A stretch of DNA of 64,000 bases from Metellina segmentata. Lineage: Eukaryota > Arthropoda > Arachnida > Araneae > Tetragnathidae. The stretch spans positions 126,451,260-126,515,259 of the forward strand of contig OX375879.1 of the NCBI GenBank assembly GCA_947359465.1, given 5' to 3'. The notes below the pieces were generated by a model that was given only the letters and a program-made list of their open reading frames with translations, had not been told where the DNA came from and made no database searches. The translations under genes were made by a program, and so were the position numbers. Shown piece after piece: positions 28,573 through 42,239 of the stretch (positions are counted from its first letter, which is position 1; each line of letters opens with the position of its first letter).

Positions 28573-31500
28573 TTATTTATGAGAGAAGAATTTGAACTGA
28601 TAGAAATAACATTTCCATTGAGTTTAAAAGAAGGTTCTTTCGGGTATCGAACCGGAGACCTTCCGCGTGTAAAGCAGACGTGATCACCACTACACCACAC
28701 AAACACTTATTTATTAGAGAACAGTTTGAACTGATAGAAATAACATTTCCATTGAGTTTAAAAGAAGTTTCTTTCGAGGATAGAAACGAAGACCTTCCGC
28801 TTGTAAAGCAGATGTGATCACCACTACACTACACAACCACTGATTTATTAGAGAACAGTATGAACTGATAGAAACAACATTTGCATTGAGTTTAAAAGAA
28901 GGTTCTTTCGGGTATCGAACCGGAGACCTTCCGCGTGTAAAGCAGACGTGATCACCAATACACCACACAACCACTTATTTATTAGAGAAGAATTTGAACT
29001 GATAGAAATAACATTTCCATTGAGTTTAAAAGAAGGTTCTTTCGGGTATCGAACCGGAGACCTTCCGCGTGTAAAGCAGACGTGATCACCACTACACCAC
29101 ACAAACACTTATTTATTAGAGAACAGTTTGAACTGATAGAAATAACATTTCCATTGAGTTTAAAAGAAGGTTCTTTCGGGTATCGAACCGGAGACCTTCC
29201 GCGTGTAAAGCAGACGTGATCACCACTACACCACACAAACACTTACTTATTAGAGAAGAATTTGAAGTCATAGAAATAACATTTGCATCGAGTTTAAAAG
29301 AAGGTTCTTTCGGGTAACGAAAGGAAGACCTTCCACGTGTAAAGCAGACGTGATCACCACTACACAACACACCACTTATTTATTAGAGAACAGTTTGAAC
29401 TGATAGAAATAACATTTCCATTGAGTTTAAAAGAAGGTTCTTTCGGGTATCGAAACGAAGACCTTCCGCGTGTAAAGCAGACGTGATCACCACTACACAT
29501 AACAACCACTTATTTATTAGGGAAGAATTTGAACTGATAATAATAATATTTGCATTGAGTTTAAAAGAAGGTTCTTTCGGGTATCGAACCGGAAACATTC
29601 CGCGTGTAAATCAGACGTGATCACAATTACACCACACAACCACTTATTTATTAGAGAAGAATTTGAACTGATAGAAATAACATTTCCATTGAGTTTAAAA
29701 GAAGGTTCTTTCGGGTATCGAACCGGAGACCTTACGCGAGTGAAGCAGACGTGATCACCACTACACCACACAACCACTTATTTATTACAGAAGAATTTGA
29801 ACTGATACAAATAACATTTCCATTGAGTTTAAAAGAAGATTCTTTCGGGTATCGAACCGGAGACCATCCGCGTGTAAAGCAGACGTGATCACCACTACAC
29901 ATCACAACCACTTATTTATTAGGGAAGAATTTGAACTCATAGAAATAACATTTGCGTCGAGTTTAAAAGAAGTTTCTTTCGAGGATAGAAACGAAGACCT
30001 TCCGCTTGTAAAGCAGATGTGATCACCACTACACTACACAACCACTAATTTATTAGAGAACAGTATGAACTGATAGAAACAACATTTGCATTGAGTTTAA
30101 AAGAAGGTTCTTTCGAGTATCGAACCGGAGACCTTACGCGAGTAAAGCAGACGTGATCACCACTACACAACACAACCACTTATTTATGAGAGAAGAATTT
30201 GAACTGATAGAAATAACATTTCCATTGAGTTTAAAAGAAGGTTCTTTCGGGTATCGAACCGGAGACCTTCCGCGTGTAAAGCAGACGTGATTACCACTAC
30301 ACCACACAACCACTTACTTATTAGAGAAGAATTTGAACTGATAGAAATAACATATTTCCATTGAGTTTAAAAGAAGGTTCTTTCAGGGATCGAAACGAAG
30401 ACCTTCCGAATGTATAGCAGACGTGATCAACACTACACCACACAAACACTTATTTATTAGAGAAGAATTTGAACTGATAGAAATATTATTTGCATCGAGT
30501 TTAAAAGAAGGGTCTTTCGGGTATCGAACCGGAGACCTTCCGCGTGTAAAGCAGAAGTGATCACCACTACACCACACAACCACTTACTTGTTAGAGAAGA
30601 ATTTGAACTGATAGAAATAACATTTGCATCGAGTTTAAAACAAGGTTCTTTCGGGTAACGAAAGGAAGACCTTCACGTGTAAAGCAGACGTGATCACCAC
30701 TACACAACACACCACTTATTTATTAGAGAACAGTTTGAACTGATACAAATAACATTTCCATTGAGTTTAAAAGAAGGTTCTTTCGGGTATCGAAACGAAG
30801 ACCTTCCGCGTGTAAAGCAGACGTGATCACCACTACACAACACAACCACTTATTTATTAGGGAAGAATTTGAACTGATAATAATAATATTTGCATTGAGT
30901 TTAAAAGAAGGTTCTTTCGGGTATCGAACCGGAAACATTCCGCGTGTAAAGCAGACGTGATCACAATTACACCACACAACCACTTATTTATTAGAGAAGA
31001 ATTTGAACTGATAGAAATAACATTTCCATTGAGTTTAAAAGAAGGTTCTTTCGGGTATCGAACCGGAGACCTTACGCGAGTAAAGCAGACGTGATCACCA
31101 CTACACCACACAACCACTTATTTATTACAGAAGAATTTGAACTGATACAAATAACATTTGCATTGAGTTTAAAAGAAGGTTCTTTCGGGTATCGAAACGA
31201 AGACCTTCCGCGTGTAAAGCAGGCGTGATCACCACTATACCTTACAACCACTTATATATTAGAGAAGAATTTGAACTGATAGAAATAATATTTGCTTTGA
31301 GTTTAAAAGAAGGTTCTTTCGGGGATCGAAACGAAGACCTTCCGCGTGTAAAGCAGACGTGATCACCATTATACCACACAACAACTTACTTATTAGAGAA
31401 GAATTTGAACTGATAGAAAAAACATTTGCATCGAGTTTAAAAGAAGGTTCTTTCGAGTAACGAAACAAAGACCTTCCGCGTGTAAAGCAGACGTGATCAC

Positions 31501-32573
31501 CACTACACATCACAACCACTTATTCATTAGAGAAGAATTTGAACTGATAGAAATATTATTTGCATCGAGTTTAAAAGAAGGTTCTTTCGGGTATCGAACC
31601 GGAGACCATCCGCGTGTAAAGCAGACGTGATCACCACTACACATCACAACCACTTATTTATTAGGGAAGAATTTGAACTGATAGAAATATCATTTGCATT
31701 TAGTTTAAAATCAGGTTCTTTCGGGGATCGAAACGAAGACCTTCCGCGTGTAAAGCAGACGTGATCACCACTAAACCACACAAACACTTATTTATTAGAG
31801 TAGAATTTGAACTGATAGATATAACATTTGCATTGAGTTTAAAAGAAGGTTCTATCTGGTATCCAACCGGAGACCATCCGCGTGTAAAGCAGACACTTAT
31901 TTATTAGAGAAGAATTTGAACTGATAGAAATATCATTTGCATTTAGTTTAAAAGCAGGTTCTTTCGGGGATCGAAACGAAGACCTTCCGCGTGTAAAGCA
32001 GACGTGATCACCACTACACCACACAATCACTTATTTATTAGAGAAGAATTTGAAATGATAGAAATATTATTTGCATCGAGTTTAAAAGAAGGTTCTTTCG
32101 GGTATCGAACCGGAGACCTTCCGCGTGTAAAGCAGACGTGATCACCAATACACCACACAACCACTTATTTATTAGAGAAGAATTTGAACTGATAGAAATA
32201 TCATTTGCATTTAGTTTAAAAGCAGGTTCTTTCGGGGATCGAAACGAAGACCTTCCGCGTGTAAAACAGACGTGATCACCAATACACCACACAACCACTT
32301 ACTTATTAGAGAAGAATTTGAACTGATAGAAATAACATTTCCATTGAGTTTAAAAGAAGGTTCTTTCGGGTATCCAACAGGAGACCTTCCGCGTGTAAAG
32401 CAGACGTAATCACCACTATACCATACAACCACTTATATATTACAGAAGAATTTGAACTGATATAAATAATATTTGCTTTGAGTTTAAAAGAAGGTTCTTT
32501 CGGGGATCGAAACGAAGACCTTCCGAATGTAAAGCAGACGTGATCACCACTACACCACACAAACACTTATTTA

Positions 32574-35500
32574 TTAGAGAAGAATTTGAACTGATAGAAA
32601 TATTATTTGCATCGACTTTAAAAGAAGGGTCTTTCGGGTATCGCAACGAAGACCTTCCGCGTGTAAAGCAGATGTGATCACCACTACACCACACAACCAC
32701 TTACTTGTTAGAGAAGAATTTGAACTGATAAAAATAACATTTGCATCGAGTTTAAAAGAAGGTTCTTTCGGGTAACGAAAGGAAGACCTTCCACGTGTAA
32801 AGCAGACGTGATCACCACTACACAACACAACCACTTATTTATTAGAGAACAGTTTGAACTGATAGAAATAACATTTGCATTGAGTTTAAAAGAAGGTTCT
32901 TTCGGGTATCGCAACGAAGACCTTCCGCGTGTAAAGCAGATGTGATCACCACTACACATCACAACCACTTATTTATTAGGGAAGAATATGAACTGATAGA
33001 AATAATATTTGCATTGAGTTTAAAAGAAGGTTCTTTCGGGTATCGAAACGAAGACCTTCCGCGTGTAAAGCAGACGTGATCACAATTACACCACACAACC
33101 ACTTATTTATTACAGAAGAATTTGAACTGATAGAAATAACATTTCCATTGAGTTTACAAGAAGGTTCTTTCGGGTATCGAACCGGAGACCTTACGCGAGT
33201 AAAGCAGACGTGATCACCACTACACCACACAACCACTTATTTATGAGAGAAGAATTTGAACTGATAGAAATAACATTTCTATTGAGTTTAAAAGAAGGTT
33301 CTTTCGGGTATCGAACCGGAGACCTTCCGCGTGTAAAGCAGGCGTGATCACCACTACACCACACAAACACTTATTTATTAGAGAAGAATTTGAACTCATA
33401 GAAATAACATTTGCGTCGAGTTTAAAAGAAGTTTCTTTCGAGGATAGAAACGAAGACCTTCCGCTTGTAAAGCAGATGTGATCACCACTACACTACACAA
33501 CCACTTATTTATTAGAGAACAGTATGAACTGATAGAAACAACATTTGCATTGAGTTTAAAAGAAGGTTCTTTCGGGTATCGACACGGAGACCTTACGCGA
33601 GTAAAGCAGACGTGATCACCACTACACCACACAACCACTTATTTATGAGAGAAGAATTTGAACTGATAGAAATAACATTTCCATTGAGTTTAAAAGAAGG
33701 TTCTTTCGGGTATCGAAACGAAGACCTTCCGCGTGTAAAGCAGACGTGATCACCACTACACAACACAACCACTTATTTATTAGGAAAGAATTTGAACTGA
33801 TAATAATAATATTTGCATTGAGTTTAAAAGAAGGTTCTTTCGGGTATCGAACCGGAAACATTCCGCGTGTAAAGCAGACGTGATCACAATTACACCACAC
33901 AACCACTTATTTATTAGAGAAGAATTTGAACTGATAGAAATAACATTTCCATTGAGTTTAAAAGAAGGTTCTTTCGGGTATCGAACCGGAGACCTTACGC
34001 GAGTAAAGCAGACGTGATCACCACTACACCACACAACCACTTATTTATTACAGAAGAATTAGAACTGATACAAATAACATTTGCATTGAGTTTAAAAGAA
34101 GGTTCTTTCGGGGATCGAAACGAAGACCTTCCGCGTGTAAAGCAGACTTGATCACCATTATACCACACAACCACTTACTTATTAGAGAAGAATTTGAACT
34201 GATAGAAAAAACATTTGCATCGAGTTTAAAAGAAGGTTCTTTCGAGTAACGAAACGAAGACCTTCCGCGTGTAAAGCAGACGTGATCACCACTACACATC
34301 ACAACCACTTATTCATTAGAGAAGAATTTGAACTGATAGAAATATTATTTGCATCGAGTTTAAAAGAAGGTTCTTTCGGGTATCGAACCGGAGACCATCC
34401 TCGTGTAAAGCAGACGTGATCACCACTACACCACAAAACCACTTATTTATTAGAGAAGAATTTGAACTAATAGAAATAACATTTCCATTGAGTTTAATAG
34501 AAGGTGCTTTCGGGTATCCAACCGGAGACCTTCCGCGTGTAAAGCAGATGTGACCACCACTACACCACACAACCACTTACTTATTAGAGAAGAATTTGAA
34601 CTGATAGAAATATTATTTGCATCGACTTTAAAAGAAGGGTCTTTCGGGTATCGCAACGAAGACCTTCCGCGTGTAAAGCAGATGTGATCACCACTACACC
34701 ACACAACCACTTACTTGTTAGAGAAGAATTTGAACTGATAGAAATAACATTTGCATCGAGTTTAAAAGAAGGTTCTTTCGGGTAACGAAAGTAAGACCTT
34801 CCACGTGTAAAGCAGACGTGATCACCACTACACAACACAACCACTTATTTATTAGAGAACAGTTTGAACTGATAGAAATAACATTTGCATTGAGTTTAAA
34901 AGAAGGTTCTTTCGGGTATCGCAACGAAGACCTTCCGCGTGTAAAGCAGATGTGATCACCACTACACATCACAACCACTTATTTATTAGGGAAGAATATG
35001 AACTGATAGAAATAATATTTGCATTGAGTTTAAAAGAAGGTTCTTTCGGGTATCGAAACGAAGACCTTCCGCGTGTAAAGCAGACGTGATCACAATTACA
35101 CCACACAACCACTTATTTATTACAGAAGAATTTGAACTGATAGAAATAACATTTCCATTGAGTTTACAAGAAGGTTCTTTCGGGTATCGAACCGGAGACC
35201 TTACGCGAGTAAAGCAGACGTGATCACCACTACACCACACAAACACTTATTTATGAGAGAAGAATTTGAACTGATAGAAATAACATTTCTATTGAGTTTA
35301 AAAGAAGGTTCTTTCGGGTATCGAACCGGAGACCTTCCGCGTGTAAAGCAGGCGTGATCACCACTACACCACACAAACACTTATTTATTAGAGAAGAATT
35401 TGAACTCATAGAAATAACATTTGCGTCGAGTTTAAAAGAAGTTTCTTTCGAGGATAGAAACGAAGACCTTCCGCTTGTAAAGCAGATGTGATCACCACTA

Positions 35501-38500
35501 CACTACACAACCACTTATTTATTAGAGAACAGTATGAACTGATAGAAACAACATTTGCATTGAGTTTAAAAGAAGGTTCTTTCGGGTATCGACACGGAGA
35601 CCTTACGCGAGTAAAGCAGACGTGATCACCACTACACCACACAACCACTTATTTATGAGAGAAGAATTTGAACTGATAGAAATAACATTTCCATTGAGTT
35701 TAAAAGAAGGTTCTTTCGGGTATCGAAACGAAGACCTTCCGCGTGTAAAGCAGACGTGATCACCACTACACAACACAACCACTTATTTATTAGGAAAGAA
35801 TTTGAACTGATAATAATAATATTTGCATTGAGTTTAAAAGAAGGTTCTTTCGGGTATCGAACCGGAAACATTCCGCGTGTAAAGCAGACGTGATCACAAT
35901 TACACCACACAACCACTTATTTATTAGAGAAGAATTTGAACTGATAGAAATAACATTTCCATTGAGTTTAAAAGAAGGTTCTTTCGGGTATCGAACCGGA
36001 GACCTTACGCGAGTAAAGCAGACGTGATCACCACTACACCACACAACCACTTATTTATTACAGAAGAATTAGAACTGATACAAATAACATTTGCATTGAG
36101 TTTAAAAGAAGGTTCTTTCGGGGATCGAAACGAAGACCTTCCGCGTGTAAAGCAGACTTGATCACCATTATACCACACAACCACTTACTTATTAGAGAAG
36201 AATTTGAACTGATAGAAAAAACATTTGCATCGAGTTTAAAAGAAGGTTCTTTCGAGTAACGAAACGAAGACCTTCCGCGTGTAAAGCAGACGTGATCACC
36301 ACTACACATCACAACCACTTATTCATTAGAGAAGAATTTGAACTGATAGAAATTTATTTGCATCGAGTTTAAAAGAAGGTTCTTTCGGGTATCGAACCGG
36401 AGACCATCCTCGTGTAAAGCAGACGTGATCACCACTACACCACAAAACCACTTATTTATTAGAGAAGAATTTGAACTAATAGAAATAACATTTCCATTGA
36501 GTTTAATAGAAGGTTCTTTCGGGTATCCAACCGGAGACCTTCCGCGTGTAAAGCAGATGTGACCACCACTACACCACACAACCACTTACTTATTAGAGAA
36601 GAATTTGAACTGATAGAAATATTATTTGCATCGACTTTAAAAGAAGGGTCTTTCGGGTATCGCAACGAAGACCTTCCGCGTGTAAAGCAGATGTGATCAC
36701 CACTACACCACACAACCACTTACTTGTTAGAGAAGAATTTGAACTGATAGAAATAACATTTGCATCGAGTTTAAAAGAAGGTTCTTTCGGGTAACGAAAG
36801 GAAGACCTTCCACGTGTAAAGCAGACGTGATCACCACTACACAACACAACCACTTATTTATTAGAGAACAGTTTGAACTGATAGAAATAACATTTGCATT
36901 GAGTTTAAAAGAAGGTTCTTTCGGGTATCGCAACGAAGACCTTCCGCGTGTAAAGCAGATGTGATCACCACTACACATCACAACCACTTATTTATTAGGG
37001 AAGAATATGAACTGATAGAAATAATATTTGCATTGAGTTTAAAAGAAGGTTCTTTCGGGTATCGAAACGAAGACCTTCCGCGTGTAAAGCAGACGTGATC
37101 ACAATTACACCACACAACCACTTATTTATTACAGAAGAATTTGAACTGATAGAAATAACATTTCCATTGAGTTTACAAGAAGGTTCTTTCGGGTATCGAA
37201 CCGGAGACCTTACGCGAGTAAAGCAGACGTGATCACCACTACACCACACAACCACTTATTTATGAGAGAAGAATTTGAACTGATAGAAATAACATTTCTA
37301 TTGAGTTTAAAAGAAGGTTCTTTCGGGTATCGAACCGGAGACCTTCCGCGTGTAAAGCAGGCGTGATCACCACTACACCACACAAACACTTATTTATTAG
37401 AGAAGAATTTGAACTCATAGAAATAACATTTGCGTCGAGTTTAAAAGAAGTTTCTTTCGAGGATAGAAACGAAGACCTTCCGCTTGTAAAGCAGATGTGA
37501 TCACCACTACACTACACAACCACTTATTTATTAGAGAACAGTATGAACTGATAGAAACAACATTTGCATTGAGTTTAAAAGAAGGTTCTTTCGGGTATCG
37601 ACACGGAGACCTTACGCGAGTAAAGCAGACGTGATCACCACTACACCACACAACCACTTATTTATGAGAGAAGAATTTGAACTGATAGAAATAACATTTC
37701 CATTGAGTTTAAAAGAAGGTTCTTTCGGGTATCGAAACGAAGACCTTCCGCGTGTAAAGCAGACGTGATCACCACTACACAACACAACCACTTATTTATT
37801 AGGAAAGAATTTGAACTGATAATAATAATATTTGCATTGAGTTTAAAAGAAGGTTCTTTCGGGTATCGAACCGGAAACATTCCGCGTGTAAAGCAGACGT
37901 GATCACAATTACACCACACAACCACTTATTTATTAGAGAAGAATTTGAACTGATAGAAATAACATTTCCATTGAGTTTAAAAGAAGGTTCTTTCGGGTAT
38001 CGAACCGGAGACCTTACGCGAGTAAAGCAGACGTGATCACCACTACACCACACAACCACTTATTTATTACAGAAGAATTAGAACTGATACAAATAACATT
38101 TGCATTGAGTTTAAAAGAAGGTTCTTTCGGGGATCGAAACGAAGACCTTCCGCGTGTAAAGCAGACTTGATCACCATTATACCACACAACCACTTACTTA
38201 TTAGAGAAGAATTTGAACTGATAGAAAAAACATTTGCATCGAGTTTAAAAGAAGGTTCTTTCGAGTAACGAAACGAAGACCTTCCGCGTGTAAAGCAGAC
38301 GTGATCACCACTACACATCACAACCACTTATTCATTAGAGAAGAATTTGAACTGATAGAAATATTATTTGCATCGAGTTTAAAAGAAGGTTCTTTCGGGT
38401 ATCGAACCGGAGACCATCCTCGTGTAAAGCAGACGTGATCACCACTACACCACAAAACCACTTATTTATTAGAGAAGAATTTGAACTAATAGAAATAACA

Positions 38501-38595
38501 TTTCCATTGAGTTTAATAGAAGGTTCTTTCGGGTATCCAACCGGAGACCTTCCGCGTGTAAAGCAGATGTGACCACCACTACACCACACAACCAC
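32574..38595 (-). repeat. Satellite 15-mer higher-order repeat, 3 copies
   Basis: Fifteen monomers (about 2,010 bp) are repeated three times: landmarks at 32,976, 34,986 and 36,995, at 33,396, 35,406 and 37,415, and at 34,048, 36,058 and 38,067 show offsets of 2,010 and 2,009 bp. The one-base difference comes from a deletion near 36,350. This is the most regular part of the array and probably the most recently amplified. Confidence 0.88.
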
Positions 38596-41389
38596 TTACT
38601 TATTAGAGAAGAATTTGAACTGATAGAAATAACATTTGCATTGAGTTTAAAAGAAGGTTATTTCGGGTAACGAAAGGAAGACCTTCCGCGTGTAAAGCAG
38701 ACGTGATCACCACTACACATCACAACCACTTATTTATTAGGGAAGAATTTGAACTGATAGATATAACATTTGCATTGAGTTTAAAAGAAGGTTCTTTCTG
38801 GTATCCAACCGTAGACCTTCCGCGTGTAAAGCAGACGTGATCACCACTACACCACACAACCACTTACTTATTAGAGAAGAATTTGAACTGATAGAAATAA
38901 CATTTCCATTGAGTTTAAAAGAAGGTTCTTTCGGGTATCCAACAGGAGACCTTCCGCGTGTAAAGCAGACGTAATCACCACTATACCATACAACCACTTA
39001 TATATTACAGAATAATTTGAACTGATATAAATAATATTTGCTTTGAGTTTAAAAGAAGGTTCTTTCGGGGATCGAAACGAAGACCTTCCGAATGTAAAGC
39101 AGACGTGATCACCACTACACCACACAAACACTTATTTATTAGAGAAGAATTTGAACTGATAGAAATATTATTTGCATCGAGTTTAAAAGAAGGGTCTTTC
39201 GGGTATCGAACCGGAGACCTTCCGCGTGTAAAGCAGAAGTGATCACCACTACACCACACAACCACTTACTTGTTAGAGAAGAATTTGAACTGATAGAAAT
39301 AACATTTGCATCTAGTTTAAAAGAAGGTTCTTTCGGGTAACGAAAGGAAGACCTTCCACGTGTAAAGCAGACGTGATCACCACTACACAACACAACCACT
39401 TATTTATTAGAGAACAGTTTGAACTGATAGAAATAACATTTGCATTGAGTTTAAAAGAAGGTTCTTTTGGGTATCGCAACGAAGACCTTCCGCGTGTAAA
39501 GCAGATGTGATCACCACTACACATCACAACCACTTATTTATTAGGCAAGAATATGAACTGATAGAAATAATATTTGCATTGAGTTTAAAAGAAGGTTCTT
39601 TCGGGTATCGAACCGGAAACATTCCGCGTGTAAAGCAGACGTGATCACAATTACACCACACAACCACTTATTTATTAGAGAAGAATTTGAACTCATAGAA
39701 ATAACATTTGCGTCGAGTTTAAAAGAAGTTTCTTTCGAGGCTAGAAACGAAGACCTTCCGCTTGTAAAGCAGACGTGATCACCACTACACTACACAACCA
39801 CTTATTTATTAGAGAACAGTTTGAACTGATAGAAATAACATTTGCATTGAGTTTAAAAGAAGGTTCTTTCGGGTATCGAACCGGAGACCTTCCGCGTGTA
39901 AAGCAGACGTGATCACAATTACACCACACAACCACTTATTTATTACAGAAGAATTTGAACTGATAGAAATAACATTTCCATTGAGTTTAAAAGAAGGTTC
40001 TTTCGGGTATCCAACAGGAGACCTTCCGCGTGTAAAGCAGACGTAATCACCACTATACCATACAACCACTTATATATTACAGAAGAATTTGAACTGATAT
40101 AAATAATATTTGCTTTGAGTTTAAAAGAAGGTTCTTTCGGGGATCGAAACGAAGACCTTCCGAATGTAAAGCAGACGTGATCACCACTACACCACACAAA
40201 CACTTATTTATTAGAGAAGAATTTGAACTGATAGAAATATTATTTGCATCGAGTTTAAAAGAAGGGTCTTTCGGGTATCGAACCGGAGACCTTCCGCGTG
40301 TAAAGCAGAAGTGATCACCACTAAACCACACAACCACTTACTTGTTAGAGAAGAATTTGAACTGATAGAAATAACATTTGCATTGAGTTTAAAGGAAGGT
40401 TCTTTCGGGTATCGCAACGAAGACCTTCCGCGTGTAAAGCAGATGTGATCACCACTACACATCACAACCACTTATTTATTAGGGAAGAATATGAACTGAT
40501 AGAAATAATATTTGCATTGAGTTTAAAAGAAGGTTCTTTCGGGTATCGAACCGGAAACATTCCGCGTGTAAAGCAGACGTGATCACAATTACACCACACA
40601 ACCACTTATTTATTACAGAAGAATTTGAACTGATAGAAATAACATTTCCATTGAGTTTACAAGAAGGTTCTTTCGGGTATCGAACCGGAGACCTTACGCG
40701 AGTAAAGCAGACGTGATCACCACTACACCACACAAACACTTATTTATGAGAGAAGAATTTGAAATGATAGAAATAACATTTCTATTGAGTTTAAAAGAAG
40801 GTTCTTTCGGGTATCGAAACGGAGACCTTCCGCGTGTAAAGCAGACGTGATCACCACTACACCACACAACCACTTATTTATTTGAGAAGAATTTGAACTG
40901 TTAGAAATAACATATTTCCATTGAGTTTAAAAGAAGGTTCTTTCGGGTATCGAAACGGAGACCTTCCGCGTGTAAAGCAGGAGTGATCACCACTACACCA
41001 CCCAACCACTTATTTATTAGAGAAGAATTTGAACTCATAGAAATAACATTTGCGTCGAGTTTAAAAGAAGTTTCTTTCGAGGCTAGAAACGAAGACCTTC
41101 CGCTTGTAAAGCAGACGTGATCACCACTACACTACACAACCACTTATTTATTAGAGAACAGTTTGAACTGATAGAAACAACATTTGCATTGAGTTTAAAA
41201 AAAGGTTCTTTCGGGTATCGAACCGGAGACCTTACGCGAGTAAAGCAGACGTGATCACCACTACACCACACAACCACTTATTTATGAGAGAAGAATTTGA
41301 ACTGATAGAAATAACATTTCTATTGAGTTTAAAAGAAAGTTCTTTCGGGTATCGAACCGGAGACCTTCCGCGTGTAAAGCAGACGTGAT

Positions 41390-41785
41390 AGTAGTATATA
41401 CATGTTGACAACTACGGCAAAACCACTAAGTGGCTGTGTTTGATAGCCAGTATCTGGTCATAGGGCAAAACCAGTAAGTGGCTGTGTTTGATAGCCAGTA
41501 TCTGGTCATAGGGCAAAACCAGTAAGTGGCTGTGTTTGATAGCCAGTATCTGGTCATAGGGCAAAACCACTAAGTGGCTGTGTTTGATAGCCAGTATCTG
41601 GTCATAGGGCAAAACCAGTAAGTGGCTGTGTTTGATAGCCAGTATCTGGTCATAGGGCAAAACCAGTAAGTGGCTGTGTTTGATAGCCAGTATCTGGTCA
41701 TAGGGCAAAACCAGTAAGTGGCTGTGTTTGATAGCCACTAACCGGCTGTGAAGCACAGCCGCTAAGCGGTTGTGTTTACAAGTGG
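41390..41785 (+). repeat. Polinton left terminal inverted repeat
   Basis: It matches, inverted, the right end at 57,030-57,233. The outer 27 bp is followed by seven copies of a 48-bp tandem repeat beginning gcaaaaccagtaagtggctg (starts at 41,417, 41,465, 41,513, 41,561, 41,609, 41,657 and, partly, 41,705). The inner edge holds small palindromes such as ggctgtgaagcacagcc and gccgctaagcgg. Since 48 is a multiple of three, a 114-residue frame runs through the repeats on the minus strand; it is a by-product. Confidence 0.92.
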
Positions 41786-42239
41786 GTTGTTAATTCCTCT
41801 GGAGATCAAAACCGAGACAGCAGAGAATTTTGTAATGAAGGAAAAAGAACAAACTCACCACGTGGTGCTGGGTAGTTGATGTAAAAGAGTTTACCATGTC
41901 AATATGCACATAAATTTGGTGCTATGAAACAAAATTACGCGCATATTGACATGGCAAACTACTTTTGTGTTTACCTTTCGTGCAAGAACTGGGGGAGAAA
42001 AATAAGTATTCAAAATGAGGACTTGCCATCGGATGAAGAGGTTGTGTTGTTATACTTAATTGCAGCCAGCTAATGTAAAATAGGAAAAAATAACGAACTT
42101 ACCAAGCACTGCACGGCTAAGTAACAGCTTGTAAGACATCCAAAATGTGAGCATAGAAATGCACACACTCACATCTCGGATATCCTACAGGCCTCCTCGA
42201 CGTTGGACCTGTTGTCCACTACCACATAGGAGTAGGACA
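41786..42239. other. Non-coding interval inside left end of Polinton
   Basis: I see no gene between the left terminal repeat and the 96-bp repeats. It holds an imperfect inverted repeat: a segment around 41,893 (ccatgtcaatatgcacat) is matched in reverse near 41,937 (gcgcatattgacatgg), which could form a hairpin of about 15 bp with a loop near 30 nt. Confidence 0.5.

Larger units (their letters stand above)
1..41389 (-). repeat. tRNA-Val(UAC)-derived 134-bp satellite array
   Basis: About 300 head-to-tail copies of a monomer with a period of 134 bp (136 bp where the spacer reads acatatttcc) fill this stretch without interruption, all in one orientation. On the minus strand each monomer has a 72-nt tRNA-like part followed by a spacer of about 62 bp that starts with TTCTTTTAAACTC and ends in an A/T-rich run (AATAAATAAGTG) just before the next tRNA-like part. 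Monomers fall into classes: a consensus class, one with the B box altered by gggtaacgaaagg, one with gaggatagaaacg or gaggctagaaacg, one with ggtatccaacagg, and one with gggatcgaaacg. The array enters from the left edge and stops at the Polinton end. Short open frames in it cross from one monomer into the next and shift because 134 is not a multiple of three; I do not regard them as genes. Confidence 0.97.

Noticed and set aside
116..41277. Hundreds of overlapping 60-89-residue open frames on the minus strand with near-identical sequences
   Set aside because: Each frame spans about two satellite monomers and repeats with the 134-bp period. They overlap each other in different frames and come from the tRNA-like sequence, so they are not a protein family.
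1..41389. A CRISPR-like array
   Set aside because: Monomers are 134 bp with no constant-repeat and variable-spacer structure; the whole unit is conserved, and the setting is eukaryotic.
1..41389. A cluster of about 300 functional tRNA-Val genes
   Set aside because: The consensus acceptor and T stems have mismatches, and many monomers have lost the B box or the U before the anticodon. Some individual monomers may still be transcribed.
41412..41756. A 114-residue repetitive protein in the left terminal repeat
   Set aside because: It is the 48-bp tandem repeat read in frame, since 48 is divisible by three.
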